64,000 nt of DNA from Draconibacterium mangrovi_A. Lineage in GTDB: Bacteria; Bacteroidota; Bacteroidia; Bacteroidales; Prolixibacteraceae. This document shows positions 51,362 to 61,186 of this stretch, piece by piece. The notes beneath the pieces were generated by a model. That model saw only the letters and a list, made by a program, of their open reading frames with translations. It searched no databases and had not been told where the DNA came from. The stretch is taken from contig NZ_JBBIXN010000005.1 of NCBI RefSeq assembly GCF_037646455.1, positions 248,001 to 312,000 of the forward strand, given 5' to 3'. Position 1 is the first letter of the stretch, and each line of letters begins with the position of its first letter. The translations under genes and the position numbers were made by a program.

Positions 51362-52696
51362 ATGAAAGTTGTAATTGCCGGTGCCGGCGAAGTTGGAACA
51401 CATCTGGCCAGAATGTTATCGAACGAAGATCACGATATTGTTTTGCTCGATGATTCTCCTGAACGGCTATCAAGAATAAGTAACGAGGTTGATCTTATGA
51501 CAATTGTAGGATCGGCGCATTCATTTAGCGACCTGAAAAAAACAGACCTCGCCAAAGCCGATTTGTTTATTGCCGTAACACCTTTTGAAGAACGAAATGT
51601 TCTGGCTTGTGCCATGGCGTCGTACCTGGGCGTTGGCAGAACCATAGCACGCATCAATAATCAGGAATATTTGCAGGAAAAATACCGGGCAAAACTGAAT
51701 AACATGGGTATTCACGAATTGATTTACCCGGAAAGTCTTGCAGCCAAAGAAATTGTGGCTTCGGTAAAACAAACCGTTACGCGCCAAAGCATCGAATTCT
51801 CGAACGGGAAACTGTTGCTGCTTGGAATAAAAGTTCGCGACAATGCCCCGGTGCTCGACCAGAGTTTTGAAAACCTGGCGGTTGAACACCAGCACTTGTT
51901 GGTGGTAGCAATTAAGCGCAACAACGAAACCATCATTCCAATCGGAACCGACTCGATACAAAGCGGCGATGTGGTTTTTGTGGTTACAACTCCGGCAGAA
52001 CAACACAATGTGTTCGACCTGATGGGGAAAAAACAGTTTGATGTTAAGAACATCATGTTTTTGGGTGGTAGCCGGATTGCACAAAAAGCCTGCGAAAAAC
52101 TTGGTGAGCACTACCGGATAAAAGTAATTGAGAACGACCGTGAGAAATGCGAGCAGATTGCCGATAAATTTGGCCATGTTCTCGTGATAAACGGTGACGG
52201 CAGAAATCTCGATCTGCTGAAGGAAGAAGGTATTGAAAAAATGGATGCCTTTGTAGCCACCACCGGCAACTCGGAAACAAACATTCTTGGATGTAACCTG
52301 GCAAAAACGCTGGGCGTTAAACGTACCGTTGCCGAAGTTGAAAACCTGGCATACATGAAACTGGCCGACAATACGGGAATCGGTAGCATTATCAATAAAA
52401 AGCTGATTGCAGCAAGTTACATTTACCGTTTCACATTGAATGCAGAAATCTCGAAAGTGAAATGCCTGACGGCTTCTGAAGCTGAAGTTTTTGAATTCAT
52501 CGCCAAACCGGGAGCGCGCATTACCCAAAAACCGGTTAAGGATCTCGATTTCCCTGCCGAATCAAAGATCGGAGGTATTATTCGTGGTAACATGGGATAC
52601 ATCGCACACGGATACACCCACATCCAGGAGGGAGACAAGGTGGTTGTTTTCACTCTTCCTGCAGGAATCAGAAAAATCGAGAAGTTCTTCAAATAA
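51362..52696 (+). CDS. trkA: Trk potassium system NAD-binding protein TrkA
   Basis: TrkA is the cytosolic regulator that binds NAD(H)/ATP and gates TrkH. The 444 residues hold two RCK units. The first starts GAGEVGTHLARML (6-18), with the second Rossmann near 233 at FLGGSRIAQKACEKLG. TrkA-C domains follow each, and the late GARITQKPVKDLDFP segment is in the second one. The TrkH gene follows 56 bp later. Confidence 0.97.
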   Translation: MKVVIAGAGEVGTHLARMLSNEDHDIVLLDDSPERLSRISNEVDLMTIVGSAHSFSDLKKTDLAKADLFIAVTPFEERNVLACAMASYLGVGRTIARINNQEYLQEKYRAKLNNMGIHELIYPESLAAKEIVASVKQTVTRQSIEFSNGKLLLLGIKVRDNAPVLDQSFENLAVEHQHLLVVAIKRNNETIIPIGTDSIQSGDVVFVVTTPAEQHNVFDLMGKKQFDVKNIMFLGGSRIAQKACEKLGEHYRIKVIENDREKCEQIADKFGHVLVINGDGRNLDLLKEEGIEKMDAFVATTGNSETNILGCNLAKTLGVKRTVAEVENLAYMKLADNTGIGSIINKKLIAASYIYRFTLNAEISKVKCLTASEAEVFEFIAKPGARITQKPVKDLDFPAESKIGGIIRGNMGYIAHGYTHIQEGDKVVVFTLPAGIRKIEKFFK

Positions 52697-52752
52697 GCCC
52701 TCTTCAAAGGAATTATGAATAATCAGCAGCAACAAATAAAACACTCGAAAGG

Positions 52753-54198
52753 ATGAATCTGAAGATCATTTTTAAAGTACTTGGATTACTCCTGCTTGTG
52801 GAAGGAATTGCGATGTTGCTGGCCATGGCAGTTGCACTGATTTACAACGAACACGATGTTTTGGCTTTTATAATTTCTGCCGGCATCAACCTTGGAACTG
52901 GCGGATTGATAACCGCACTCACCAGGAACGCCAAAAAAGACATTGGCAAACGCGAAGGATTTATCATCGTTTCGATGGTGTGGCTCGTATTTTCATTGTT
53001 CGGAAGTTTCCCATACATGATCAGCGGCTCCATACCAAATTTTACCGATGCTTTTTTCGAAACCATTTCGGGATTTACCACTACCGGCTCTTCAGTTTTG
53101 AACGACATTGAAGCACTACCGCACGGCATTCTGTTTTGGCGAAGCATTTCACAGTGGCTGGGTGGAATGGGAATAATTGTATTATCACTGGCTATCCTCC
53201 CTGTATTTGGGATTGGTGGTATGCAGCTTTTTATTGCCGAAGTTCCGGGACCCACACCAGATAAAATTAGCCCAAGAATAAAACAAACAGCAAAAACACT
53301 GTGGGGGATTTACATGCTCTTCACCGTTTCAGAAACCCTTTTACTCTGGCTTGGCGGAATGACATTCTACGACGCCATTTGTCATTCATTTACGACAATG
53401 GCCACCGGCGGATTCTCTACAAAACAGGCCAGCATTGCTTATTGGTCGTCGCCATTTATTCAATATGTTATTACATTCTTCATGTTTTTGGCGGGTATGA
53501 ACTTTACGCTTTCCTACCTGGCTATAAAAGGACGTTTCAGCAACGTATTTAAAGATGAAGAATTCAGATATTACGTCGTTATTATCCTCAGCTTTACCGC
53601 ACTAATTACCACCGGACTGCTGATTACAAGCCAGCTTGGATGGGAACAGGCATTTCGCGATTCACTTTTCCAGGTCGTCTCCATTGTAACCACAACCGGT
53701 TACGCTACAGCCGATTATCTGCTCTGGAAGCCGATATTAACCATGCTGATCTTTGCCTTATTCTTTTTTGGCGGCTCGGCAGGTTCAACTGGTGGAGGAA
53801 TAAAAATTATGCGAATCGTGCTGCTGGCCAAAAACGGTTATTACGAATTAAAAAGGCTTATTCACCCGCATGCCATTATTCCGGTAAAATTCAACCGGCA
53901 CTCAGTCGACTCCAAAATCGTTACCAATATCCTGGCATTTTTCATGTTGTACATGGTGATCTTTTTTGTGAGTACCATCATTTTTACGCTGATTGAACCC
54001 GACATGGAATCGTCGATGGGAGCAGTAGCCACCAGTCTTGGAAATATTGGGCCGGGACTGGGCAGTGTTGGTCCGGCCGAAAATTTTTACCACATCAAAC
54101 CCATCGGGAAATGGTTCTTATCGTTTCTGATGTTGCTTGGCCGACTGGAATTGTTTACGGTGCTTGTATTGTTCTCGCCGTCGTTCTGGAAAGAATAA
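52753..54198 (+). CDS. trkH: Trk potassium transporter TrkH
   Basis: A 481-residue K+ transporter of the TrkH/KtrB superfamily. Four pore loops are visible: SGFTTTGSSVL near 108, TMATGGFST near 216, VTTTGYATADY near 312 and SLGNIGPGLGSVG near 429. Each carries the conserved filter glycine between membrane helices. With TrkA it takes up K+ under osmotic change. Its stop abuts the stop of the tsaC-like gene on the other strand with no gap. Confidence 0.97.
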   Translation: MNLKIIFKVLGLLLLVEGIAMLLAMAVALIYNEHDVLAFIISAGINLGTGGLITALTRNAKKDIGKREGFIIVSMVWLVFSLFGSFPYMISGSIPNFTDAFFETISGFTTTGSSVLNDIEALPHGILFWRSISQWLGGMGIIVLSLAILPVFGIGGMQLFIAEVPGPTPDKISPRIKQTAKTLWGIYMLFTVSETLLLWLGGMTFYDAICHSFTTMATGGFSTKQASIAYWSSPFIQYVITFFMFLAGMNFTLSYLAIKGRFSNVFKDEEFRYYVVIILSFTALITTGLLITSQLGWEQAFRDSLFQVVSIVTTTGYATADYLLWKPILTMLIFALFFFGGSAGSTGGGIKIMRIVLLAKNGYYELKRLIHPHAIIPVKFNRHSVDSKIVTNILAFFMLYMVIFFVSTIIFTLIEPDMESSMGAVATSLGNIGPGLGSVGPAENFYHIKPIGKWFLSFLMLLGRLELFTVLVLFSPSFWKE

Positions 54199-54813
54199 TT
54201 AATACACCAACATTCCCTTGCCTTCGCGAATAACGGTCACCTGGTCGCCTGAGCAATCAACAATGGTTGACGGAATCAGCTCGCCATAACCTCCATCGAT
54301 TACCACATCGGCAAAATCCTGGTATTTTTCATGAATCAATTCCGGATCGGCAGTGTACTCCAGCACTTCATCATCGTCGTGAACCGATGAGGAAAGAATC
54401 GGATTCCCCAATTCGGTGACAATTTCACGAATAATGTTATTATCCGGGATACGAATTCCAACCGTCTTCTTTTTGCCTTTAAAGTACTTGGGTACGTTAT
54501 TATTCGCCTCCAGAATAAAAGTAAAAGGCCCCGGTAAATTTTTTCTAATGAGTTTGAAAAGTGGATTTGAAATGGGTTTGGTGTACAGAGAAAGGTGACT
54601 AAAATCGCTGCAAATGAACGAAAATTTGTTCTTTTCGATTTTAATTCCTTTCCAACGGGCAATCTTCTCCACCGCTTTTTGGTTGGTAATATCGCAGCCC
54701 AAACCATAAACAGTATCGGTTGGATAAATGATCACTCCACCCTCCCGAAGAATATCAACAATTTTTCGCACTTCCCGGGGATTAGGATTTTCATCGTACA
54801 GCCTTACCAGCAT
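54199..54813 (-). CDS. L-threonylcarbamoyladenylate synthase (YrdC/TsaC family)
   Basis: A 204-residue YrdC-domain protein. It makes threonylcarbamoyl-AMP from Thr, bicarbonate and ATP for t6A37 tRNA modification. Motifs are GGVIIYPTDTVYGLGCD near 29-45, KFSFICSDFSHLS, LPGPFTFILEAN and a C-terminal STIVDCSG near 184. No Sua5 extension. Convergent with trkH, zero spacing; no terminator lies between them. Confidence 0.94.
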   Translation of the reverse strand: MLVRLYDENPNPREVRKIVDILREGGVIIYPTDTVYGLGCDITNQKAVEKIARWKGIKIEKNKFSFICSDFSHLSLYTKPISNPLFKLIRKNLPGPFTFILEANNNVPKYFKGKKKTVGIRIPDNNIIREIVTELGNPILSSSVHDDDEVLEYTADPELIHEKYQDFADVVIDGGYGELIPSTIVDCSGDQVTVIREGKGMLVY

Positions 54814-54883
54814 TATTTTCTAATTTTGCCCTCAAAAATACTTTTTTAAGCGTGAATTCAAACTTATTGTGCCGCATAAAGAA

Positions 54884-55552
54884 ATGAAACGACAGGTGAT
54901 ACAAACAGCAGACGGATCAAAAACACTCTTTATTCCTGAGATGAACGAGCAGTACCATTCGGTGAACGGGGCTTTAACCGAATCGGAGTACGTATTCTTA
55001 AAACAAGGTTACTTTCATCATCCTTCTCCTTCTCCTGTAGTTTTTGAAGTGGGCTTTGGCACCGGCCTAAACGCATTAGTCACAGCGCTGAAAGCTGAGG
55101 AACAAAAACGAAGCACCACGTTTATCAGCATCGAAAAATACCCAATTAGCTCCAATGAGATTAAAAGCCTCGATTACGGAAAAACAATTTCGGGAAAAGC
55201 TGTCGACCTGTTTCAACAACTACATGCTGCGAGTTGGGGGAAAGAAGTTACAATCTCGGAATTTTTCACGCTGTATAAAATCGAAACCGACCTGACTACG
55301 TTTTCGCTAAAAAACCTGGAGCCATTCGATGTGATTTATTTTGATGCTTTCGCGCCCGATAAACAGCCTAAACTTTGGCAAGCTGAAATTTTTGACCGGA
55401 TTTTTGAAGCCAGTAGAACAGGAGCAGTTTTTGTTACTTATAGTGCAAAAGGCAGTATCCGAAGGCAACTAATCAACTCAGGTTTTAGCATGGAACGTTT
55501 GCCCGGACCGCCAGGGAAAAGACAAATGCTTCGAGGAGTGCGACTTACGTAG
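54884..55552 (+). CDS. mnmD: tRNA (5-methylaminomethyl-2-thiouridine)-methyltransferase (MnmD-like)
   Basis: A 222-residue DUF752-type methyltransferase from ATG 54884; a GTG at 54869 is less likely. It shows VNGALTESEYVFLKQGYF near 28-45, SAM loop VFEVGFGTGLN near 56-66, and DVIYFDAFAPDKQPKLW, with a late TYSAKGSIRRQL. In MnmC this domain makes the last step of mnm5s2U34. The FAD-dependent half of MnmC is absent, so a different enzyme must precede it or it acts alone. Confidence 0.9.
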   Translation: MKRQVIQTADGSKTLFIPEMNEQYHSVNGALTESEYVFLKQGYFHHPSPSPVVFEVGFGTGLNALVTALKAEEQKRSTTFISIEKYPISSNEIKSLDYGKTISGKAVDLFQQLHAASWGKEVTISEFFTLYKIETDLTTFSLKNLEPFDVIYFDAFAPDKQPKLWQAEIFDRIFEASRTGAVFVTYSAKGSIRRQLINSGFSMERLPGPPGKRQMLRGVRLT

Positions 55553-55866
55553 CTTTTTGTCACAATTTGGACTAATTTCAAGAAACCACCTTCTGAACAT
55601 ATTGTGCGATTGTTCGAGAAAATATTCAACTTAATTTTTTTTAACATTTTTTAAAAACTCCAAAATCCTGACAAAAATCAATTAAAATCTGATTCGTCAG
55701 AATCGGTTTTAAACGGTTTTGTACCAAGCCTTTTAAAAAATATGATTGATAAATTTAACCGCTAGAAAGTTTCAGGCTGATAGATTTTTTCGAACAATAG
55801 AACAAAATGTTTCTTGGAATTTGTAAAAATTCCTGTAAAATTTGGAGGTCATTCAAAGTGAAAGTT
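55553..55866. other. Intergenic region before the pRiA4b ORF-3-like gene
   Basis: 314 bp of AT-rich sequence with no convincing gene. It contains a small hairpin GATTC-N4-GAATC (55691-55704) and a doubled CGGTTTT at 55704-55720. No strong promoter matched; TAAATTTA near 55752 is one mismatch from the -7 consensus. Confidence 0.35.
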
Positions 55867-56382
55867 ATGATTTTTACATTTCAAATCGTTTCACAAGAAT
55901 CCCAAAACTTCCGGCTGGAAGTAGCTCTCGGCTACAATCATTCATTTTTCGATTTCCATACCATTATTCAGAAAAGTGTTGGTTTTGAGTCGCATCAACT
56001 GGCATCGTTTTTTGTTTCCGACAAGCGATGGAAAAAGCTGGTTGAAATATCTATGCTTGATTTAGGTATAAATGGAGTGGCCTATTACATTATGCAGAAA
56101 ACAAGACTTAGTGATTTGCTGCAGCAAGCGGGCCAAAAGTTGCTTTATACCTTCGATTTTTTGAACGACAGATCTTTTTTAATAGAACTAACTGGAATTA
56201 TTATGGAAAAGAATCTTAATGAACCATTAGTCACGCTCAAACAAGGTGATGCCCCTGTTCAGGTTCTCGGAGAAGATGTTACCTCAGAGGAACAACAAGA
56301 GTTTAACCATGAAGAAGTCATCATGGATTTCGGCGAGCTCGATGACTATACTGAAATCTTTGGCGAGATGGACGATTTTTGA
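55867..56382 (+). CDS. Plasmid pRiA4b ORF-3 / IS1096-passenger-like protein
   Basis: A 171-residue protein from ATG 55867; the longer frame adds residues without the family pattern. Family features are FQIVSQESQNFRLEVALGYN at the start, FFDFHTIIQKSVGFESHQLA, and KLLYTFDFLNDRSFLIELTG near 99-118. The last 50 residues are very acidic and end in EIFGEMDDF. The family also occurs as a passenger of some mobile elements, but nothing mobile is seen nearby. The function is not established. Confidence 0.85.
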   Translation: MIFTFQIVSQESQNFRLEVALGYNHSFFDFHTIIQKSVGFESHQLASFFVSDKRWKKLVEISMLDLGINGVAYYIMQKTRLSDLLQQAGQKLLYTFDFLNDRSFLIELTGIIMEKNLNEPLVTLKQGDAPVQVLGEDVTSEEQQEFNHEEVIMDFGELDDYTEIFGEMDDF

Positions 56383-56422
56383 TCATCAGCACGACAAGTG
56401 GTAATTAATCTTAAGAAATTCC

Positions 56423-56459
56423 AAGACTGTTCGATTCATTTTGAACAGTCTTTTTTTTG
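56423..56459 (+). terminator. Terminator after the pRiA4b ORF-3-like gene
   Basis: AAGACTGTTC and GAACAGTCTT enclose a 10-nt loop, then TTTTTT on the plus strand. It lies just ahead of miaA. Confidence 0.9.
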
Positions 56460-56488
56460 TCATTATTTTGTGCCAAACACTTGAATTT

Positions 56489-57400
56489 ATGCCGAAAACG
56501 CTTGTGGTACTTACCGGCCCCACCGGAATTGGGAAAACAGCCATCAGTATTCAGCTTGCCCGTCATTTTCGTTCGGAAATTGTTTCTAGCGATTCGCGGC
56601 AGATATTTAAGGAACTTAGCATTGGCACAGCTGTTCCTTCGAAAGAAGAATTGCAAGCCATTCGCCACCATTTCATTCAAACACATTCGGTCACCGAAAA
56701 TTACAACGCCAGTCGCTACGAAACGGAAGTACTGGAATTGCTGGGAAACCTTTTTCAAAAACACGACATTTTGTTTCTGGTTGGCGGTTCGATGTTGTAT
56801 ATCGACGCCGTATGTAAAGGCATAGACAGCATGCCCGATGCCGATCCTGAAATTCGGGCTACCCTGAAAAATCAACTTGAACAGGAAGGATTGGAGAGTT
56901 TGCGTCTTCAATTAAAAAAACTCGATCCCGAGTATTATCAAAAAGTCGACCTGAAAAATCCGGCACGAATCGTTCACGCCCTCGAGATCAGCTTGATGAC
57001 CGGAAAACCCTACTCCTCATTCCGAACCAATCCGAACAAAGAAAGACCTTTTAATATCATAAAAATCGGATTGAACACCGACCGCGATGTGTTGCACCAA
57101 CGCATCAATAAGCGGGTCGACATGATGATTAAAGAAGGATTGATAGAAGAAGCCAGGAAAGTATATCCTCAAAAGCAACTCGTTGCTTTGAACACAGTCG
57201 GCTATCGCGAACTGTTCGTCTGGTTCGATGGAGAAATCAGCAAAGAAAAAGCCATCGAACTGATCAAACGTAATTCGCGCCGGTATGCCCGCAAACAAAT
57301 TACCTGGTTCAGGCGCGATGAGGAAATGCACTGGTTTTCACCGGGCGATACTAAAGAAATAATCGAGTACATCCAGAAACAAATTACAACTGATGAATAA
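56489..57400 (+). CDS. miaA: tRNA dimethylallyltransferase
   Basis: MiaA adds a dimethylallyl group to N6 of A37 in tRNAs that read UNN codons. From ATG 56489 the chain is 303 residues, the usual length; the longer frame runs through the terminator and is rejected. It shows the P-loop GPTGIGKT (10-17), IVSSDSRQIFKELSIGTAVP, FLVGGSMLYIDAV near 98-110 and KRNSRRYARKQITWFR near 262-277. Its stop overlaps the start of the NUDIX gene by 8 bp. Confidence 0.97.
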   Translation: MPKTLVVLTGPTGIGKTAISIQLARHFRSEIVSSDSRQIFKELSIGTAVPSKEELQAIRHHFIQTHSVTENYNASRYETEVLELLGNLFQKHDILFLVGGSMLYIDAVCKGIDSMPDADPEIRATLKNQLEQEGLESLRLQLKKLDPEYYQKVDLKNPARIVHALEISLMTGKPYSSFRTNPNKERPFNIIKIGLNTDRDVLHQRINKRVDMMIKEGLIEEARKVYPQKQLVALNTVGYRELFVWFDGEISKEKAIELIKRNSRRYARKQITWFRRDEEMHWFSPGDTKEIIEYIQKQITTDE

Positions 57401-57872
57401 AAAAGGAAAGTTCCTGCTTCGAGTTTACGGTCTTGTTATCAACGAAAAACTGGAGATTCTGATCTCAGATGAATTTGAGTTGAATATTAAAATGACCAAA
57501 TTTCCGGGTGGTGGTGTTGAATTTGGCGAAGGTATTGTAGATGCACTCATCAGGGAATTCAGGGAAGAGTGTAACAACCAGGAGATCGAAAACATCCATC
57601 ATTTTTATACCACCCACTTCCATCAGCCGGCTCAGTTCTTTGAAGACACTCAACTAATCAGTGTGTACTATCTCGTCGACCTGAAACAACCACTTAAATT
57701 TAAAATTTCAAAAGAAGCTTTCGATTTTGAAATTGGAGGCCGGCAAACACAAAGTTTCAGGTGGACAAAAATAAATACACTAAAAGAAGATGAAATTACT
57801 TTCCCGATTGATAAATTTGTTGTCAGTAAATTAAAACAGACAGTTAATGCCAAAAACCTTGGAGCAGATTAA
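57393..57872 (+). CDS. NUDIX hydrolase
   Basis: A 159-residue NUDIX protein. The Nudix box GGVEFGEGIVDALIREFREE near 35-54 matches Gx5Ex7REUxEE; the final Gly is replaced by Asn. Such enzymes hydrolyse nucleoside diphosphate derivatives; the specific substrate is not predictable. Its start overlaps miaA by 8 bp and its stop overlaps gmhA by 26 bp, so it belongs to the miaA-nudix-gmhA-gmhB transcript. Confidence 0.92.
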   Translation: MNKKGKFLLRVYGLVINEKLEILISDEFELNIKMTKFPGGGVEFGEGIVDALIREFREECNNQEIENIHHFYTTHFHQPAQFFEDTQLISVYYLVDLKQPLKFKISKEAFDFEIGGRQTQSFRWTKINTLKEDEITFPIDKFVVSKLKQTVNAKNLGAD

Positions 57873-58428
57873 AGAATTGACAAACCTCAGTGCCGGGATT
57901 CTGAATGATGCCGATATATTGAAACTCATCGGCGAGGTTTCCGAAAGGATGATAAAAGCCTACCGAAACGGAAGCAAAACGCTTTTTTGTGGTAATGGAG
58001 GTAGCTCGGCCGAAGCACAACACCTGGCTGCAGAGTTATCGGGGAAATTTAATTTAGAGCGAAAACCCATTCCAGCCGAAGCTTGTCACGTCAACTCGTC
58101 GTTTGTAACGGCGGTGGCCAACGACTACAATTTTACAAAAGTCTACTCGCGCTACATTGAAGGTTTTGGTCAAAAAGGCGATATTTTGATTGGGCTATCT
58201 ACCTCGGGAACGTCGGCAAATATTGTTGAGGCATTTAAAACGGCGCACGAAATGGGCATCGTCACTGTTGCTTTAACCGGCAAAACAGGTGGTAAATTGG
58301 CTAATCTCAGCGACTACTGCCTCAAAGTTCCTTCAACAAGCGTTCCCCGCATCCAGGAAATCCATTTATTGATCGGACATATCTTGTGCGAAAATGTGGA
58401 GCAGGAGTTATTCGGAGATGAAAACTGA
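57847..58428 (+). CDS. gmhA: D-sedoheptulose-7-phosphate isomerase
   Basis: GmhA makes D-glycero-D-manno-heptose 7-phosphate, the first step to the heptose of LPS. The 193-residue SIS-domain protein has CGNGGSSAEAQHLAAEL near 47-63, GLSTSGTSANIVEAF near 117-131 and a C-terminal HLLIGHILCENVEQE with the active-site residues. It overlaps the 3' end of the NUDIX gene by 26 bp and the 5' end of gmhB by 11 bp. Confidence 0.96.
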   Translation: MPKTLEQIKELTNLSAGILNDADILKLIGEVSERMIKAYRNGSKTLFCGNGGSSAEAQHLAAELSGKFNLERKPIPAEACHVNSSFVTAVANDYNFTKVYSRYIEGFGQKGDILIGLSTSGTSANIVEAFKTAHEMGIVTVALTGKTGGKLANLSDYCLKVPSTSVPRIQEIHLLIGHILCENVEQELFGDEN

Positions 58429-58900
58429 GCACCAACAAAAGGCACTATTCCTCGACCGTGATGGTACCATCAACGTGGACAAGGGATATGTTTTCAAGAA
58501 AAAAGATTTTGAATTTCTTCCCGGTATTTTTGAGCTGATCAGCAAATATGTTACCCAAGGCTATTTAATTTTTATCATTACCAATCAATCGGGAATTGCA
58601 CGCGGTTTATACACTGAAAACGATTACCTTCATCTTACCGAATGGATGAAGGAAGAATTCCGAAAAAAGGGAATTCCTGTCGAAAAAGTATATCACTGTC
58701 CTCACCTGCCGGAAATTACCGGACCATGCGACTGCCGCAAACCAAATCCGGGAATGATTGTTCAGGCAATAAAGGAGTATAATATTGATGCAAAATATTC
58801 GGTACTTATCGGCGATAAAAAACGAGATATAGACGCCGGCATGAATGCAGGAATTGGAAAGAATTTATATATTCAAAACCTCATTAAATATGAGGCTTAA
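58418..58900 (+). CDS. gmhB: D-glycero-beta-D-manno-heptose-1,7-bisphosphate 7-phosphatase
   Basis: A 160-residue HAD phosphatase. Nucleophile D13 and general acid D15 in LFLDRDGTINVDKGY, IITNQSGIARG, KPNPGM with the lysine, and DKKRDIDAG with the final acids. The zinc loop C94-P-H96 ... C104-D-C106 is the GmhB hallmark. ATG 58418 is chosen over ATG 58394, which is not family-like. Together with gmhA it supports heptose in the envelope; hldE is not in the window. Confidence 0.94.
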   Translation: MKTEHQQKALFLDRDGTINVDKGYVFKKKDFEFLPGIFELISKYVTQGYLIFIITNQSGIARGLYTENDYLHLTEWMKEEFRKKGIPVEKVYHCPHLPEITGPCDCRKPNPGMIVQAIKEYNIDAKYSVLIGDKKRDIDAGMNAGIGKNLYIQNLIKYEA

Positions 58901-58929
58901 AAGGCAAAACAACATTTAATACGGCGAAG

Positions 58930-61152
58930 GTGCAACACTTTACACAAGCTGAATTACGACACATTGAAGACCGCTACCAGGACTTACGAAAAGTTTTGGA
59001 GGGGAAGTTTGATGAAGGACGGCTTGAACGAATTGAAAAGGCTTTTCGTTTTTCGAATGCGGCACACGACGGGATAAAACGAAAGTCGGGCGAACCTTTT
59101 ATTATTCACCCGATTGCCGTGGCGAAAATTGTTGCAGTCGATCTTGGTCTTGGAGCCACATCCATTGTTTCTGCGCTGCTACACGATGTAGTTGAAGACA
59201 CTGAATACCGGCTTTCCGACATCGAAAATATGTTTGGAGAACGCGTTGCCCGAATTGTTGATGGATTGACCAAACTTTCGGGCGATTTTGATTCCAGGCA
59301 TGCCTTAACATTGAAGAAGATGTTGATGACGCTATCGGACGACGTACGCGTGATTCTCATCAAAATTGCCGACCGACTGCACAACATGCAAACGCTCGAC
59401 TCGATGCTTCCGCAGAAGAAAATAAAAATTGCCGGCGAAACTTTGTTCCTCTATGTTCCGCTCGCACACCGCCTAGGCTTGCATGCTATTAAAAACGAAC
59501 TTGAAGAACTCAGTTTTAAACACAAACACCCGGAAGAATACGACAAGATTCAATTGATGCTGCACGACCAGGAACAAAAACGAAATTACCTGATCAACGA
59601 ATTTATTCAGCCCATTGTTGAGAAATTAAAGGGCGAGGAATTCGAATGCACGGTGACCCACCGTCTAAAATCTTCGTATTCCATCTGGCACAAAATGCAG
59701 AAGAAGTCGGTATCTTTCAACGAAATCTACGACATTCTGGCCATCAGAATCATCATAAAATCCGATCCTAAGATTTCGGAAAAACGACAGTGTTTCGATG
59801 TACTTTCCATCGTTACCGATATCTACAAACCCAAACCCGACCGGATCCGTGACTGGATTACCACTCCAAAAGCAAATGGATACGAATCGCTGCACGTTAC
59901 AGTGATGGGTCCTCGTGGTAACTGGGTTGAGGTACAAATCAGGACCGACAGGATGGACGATATTGCCGAACACGGTTTTGCTGCGCACTACCGTTACAAA
60001 GATATCCGTACCTTCGAAAATGAACTGGATCCGTGGATCGAGCAAATTCGCGAACTTCTTCAAAGTGAAGATTCAGATGCTTTTGAATTTTTGGATGATT
60101 TTAAGCTCAACCTTTATGCGACCGAAATCAACGTATTTACGCCTAAAGGTGATATGATTTCGTTGCCACAGGGATCCACAGTACTCGATCTTGCATACGA
60201 TATCCACACCGATCTGGGGAACAAATGCATCGGGGCAAAAATAAACCTGAAACTGGTACCGCTTAGCCATGAATTGCAAAACGGCGACCAAGTGGAGATC
60301 CTAACTTCTGAAAACCAGGTACCAAAACCCGAATGGCTAAAATTCTCATCAACGGCCAAAGCTCGCGGAAAAATTAAAAATGCTTTCAAGCTCGAAAAAA
60401 GCAAACACATCGAAAAAGGGAAAGAGATCATCGAGGAGGCTTTTCAGAAAGCAAATGCGCTGCTCAGCTCAAACAACCTTAAAAAGCTAACTGCCCATTA
60501 CAACCTCAATAACAAAGACCAGTTGTATTCTGAAGTTGGTATGGGCCTCATCGAACTGAACAACATTAAGGAAATAATTGGTAAGAAATCGGAGAACAAA
60601 CTGATTAAATACTGGAACATTACCTTTGGCGGTGGCGAGAAGAAGAATAACAATCAGGAAGAGGAAGAACCGCTTCAAAAAATCGACAAGAAAAAAACCT
60701 TTCTGCTTAAAGAAACCCAGGACAATGTAAGTTTTTCGTTGGCCAAATGCTGTAATCCTATTCCGGGCGATCCGGTTGTTGGCTATTTAAGCACCGAAGA
60801 CCATGTAACCATTCATAAAACCGGCTGCCCCGAAGTAGCTAAATTCCTAGCCAATCAAGGCGATAAAATTATAAAAGCCGAGTGGAGTAAATTTAAACGG
60901 CAGTCGTACCTTACCCGCCTCAATCTTGAAGGTTTCGACCGCCTGGGCATTGTAAACGAAGTGACCAATATGATCTCGAAACGGCACAACATCAATATGC
61001 GGTCAGTAAAATTCGATACTCACGACGGTATTTTTAGCGGCGACCTGTTTCTTTACATTCACAATGCCGAAGATTTAAAAGAGCTGATCATTCGCCTGAA
61101 AACCATTAAAGGAATTGAAAACGTCACCCGCGTAGAAAACCTGAATGAATAA
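58930..61152 (+). CDS. Bifunctional (p)ppGpp synthetase/hydrolase (Rel/SpoT)
   Basis: A 740-residue RSH protein starting at GTG 58930. Hydrolase: H60 in PFIIHPIAVA and H85-D86 with E89-D90 in HDVVEDT, so (p)ppGpp breakdown is intact. Synthetase: YDILAIRIIIKS, KANGYESLHVTV and EVQIRTDRMDDIAEHGFAAH near 330-350. TGS near 395-455 (INVFTPKGDMISLPQGSTVL), a helical part, a zinc-finger-like CCNPIPGD segment near 610, and a C-terminal ACT domain. It is the stringent-response enzyme; only one RSH is in the window. The fur-family gene follows. Confidence 0.96.
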   Translation: MQHFTQAELRHIEDRYQDLRKVLEGKFDEGRLERIEKAFRFSNAAHDGIKRKSGEPFIIHPIAVAKIVAVDLGLGATSIVSALLHDVVEDTEYRLSDIENMFGERVARIVDGLTKLSGDFDSRHALTLKKMLMTLSDDVRVILIKIADRLHNMQTLDSMLPQKKIKIAGETLFLYVPLAHRLGLHAIKNELEELSFKHKHPEEYDKIQLMLHDQEQKRNYLINEFIQPIVEKLKGEEFECTVTHRLKSSYSIWHKMQKKSVSFNEIYDILAIRIIIKSDPKISEKRQCFDVLSIVTDIYKPKPDRIRDWITTPKANGYESLHVTVMGPRGNWVEVQIRTDRMDDIAEHGFAAHYRYKDIRTFENELDPWIEQIRELLQSEDSDAFEFLDDFKLNLYATEINVFTPKGDMISLPQGSTVLDLAYDIHTDLGNKCIGAKINLKLVPLSHELQNGDQVEILTSENQVPKPEWLKFSSTAKARGKIKNAFKLEKSKHIEKGKEIIEEAFQKANALLSSNNLKKLTAHYNLNNKDQLYSEVGMGLIELNNIKEIIGKKSENKLIKYWNITFGGGEKKNNNQEEEEPLQKIDKKKTFLLKETQDNVSFSLAKCCNPIPGDPVVGYLSTEDHVTIHKTGCPEVAKFLANQGDKIIKAEWSKFKRQSYLTRLNLEGFDRLGIVNEVTNMISKRHNINMRSVKFDTHDGIFSGDLFLYIHNAEDLKELIIRLKTIKGIENVTRVENLNE

Positions 61153-61153
61153 T

Positions 61154-61168
61154 TTATAATCGTTCTAA
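61154..61168. promoter_or_regulatory. PerR/Fur-box-like inverted repeat
   Basis: TTATAATCGTTCTAA agrees with the PerR-box consensus TTATAAT-N-ATTATAA at 12 of 14 positions. It lies about 50 bp upstream of the Fur-family gene and covers the -33 region of that gene's -7 element (61187-61194), so autoregulation is plausible. Confidence 0.5.
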
Positions 61169-61186
61169 AAGAATCAAAAAAATTTA

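Noticed and set aside
51521..52528. 335-codon open frame on the minus strand
   Set aside because: It is antisense to trkA, which has clear RCK motifs; the frame is a by-product of codon bias.
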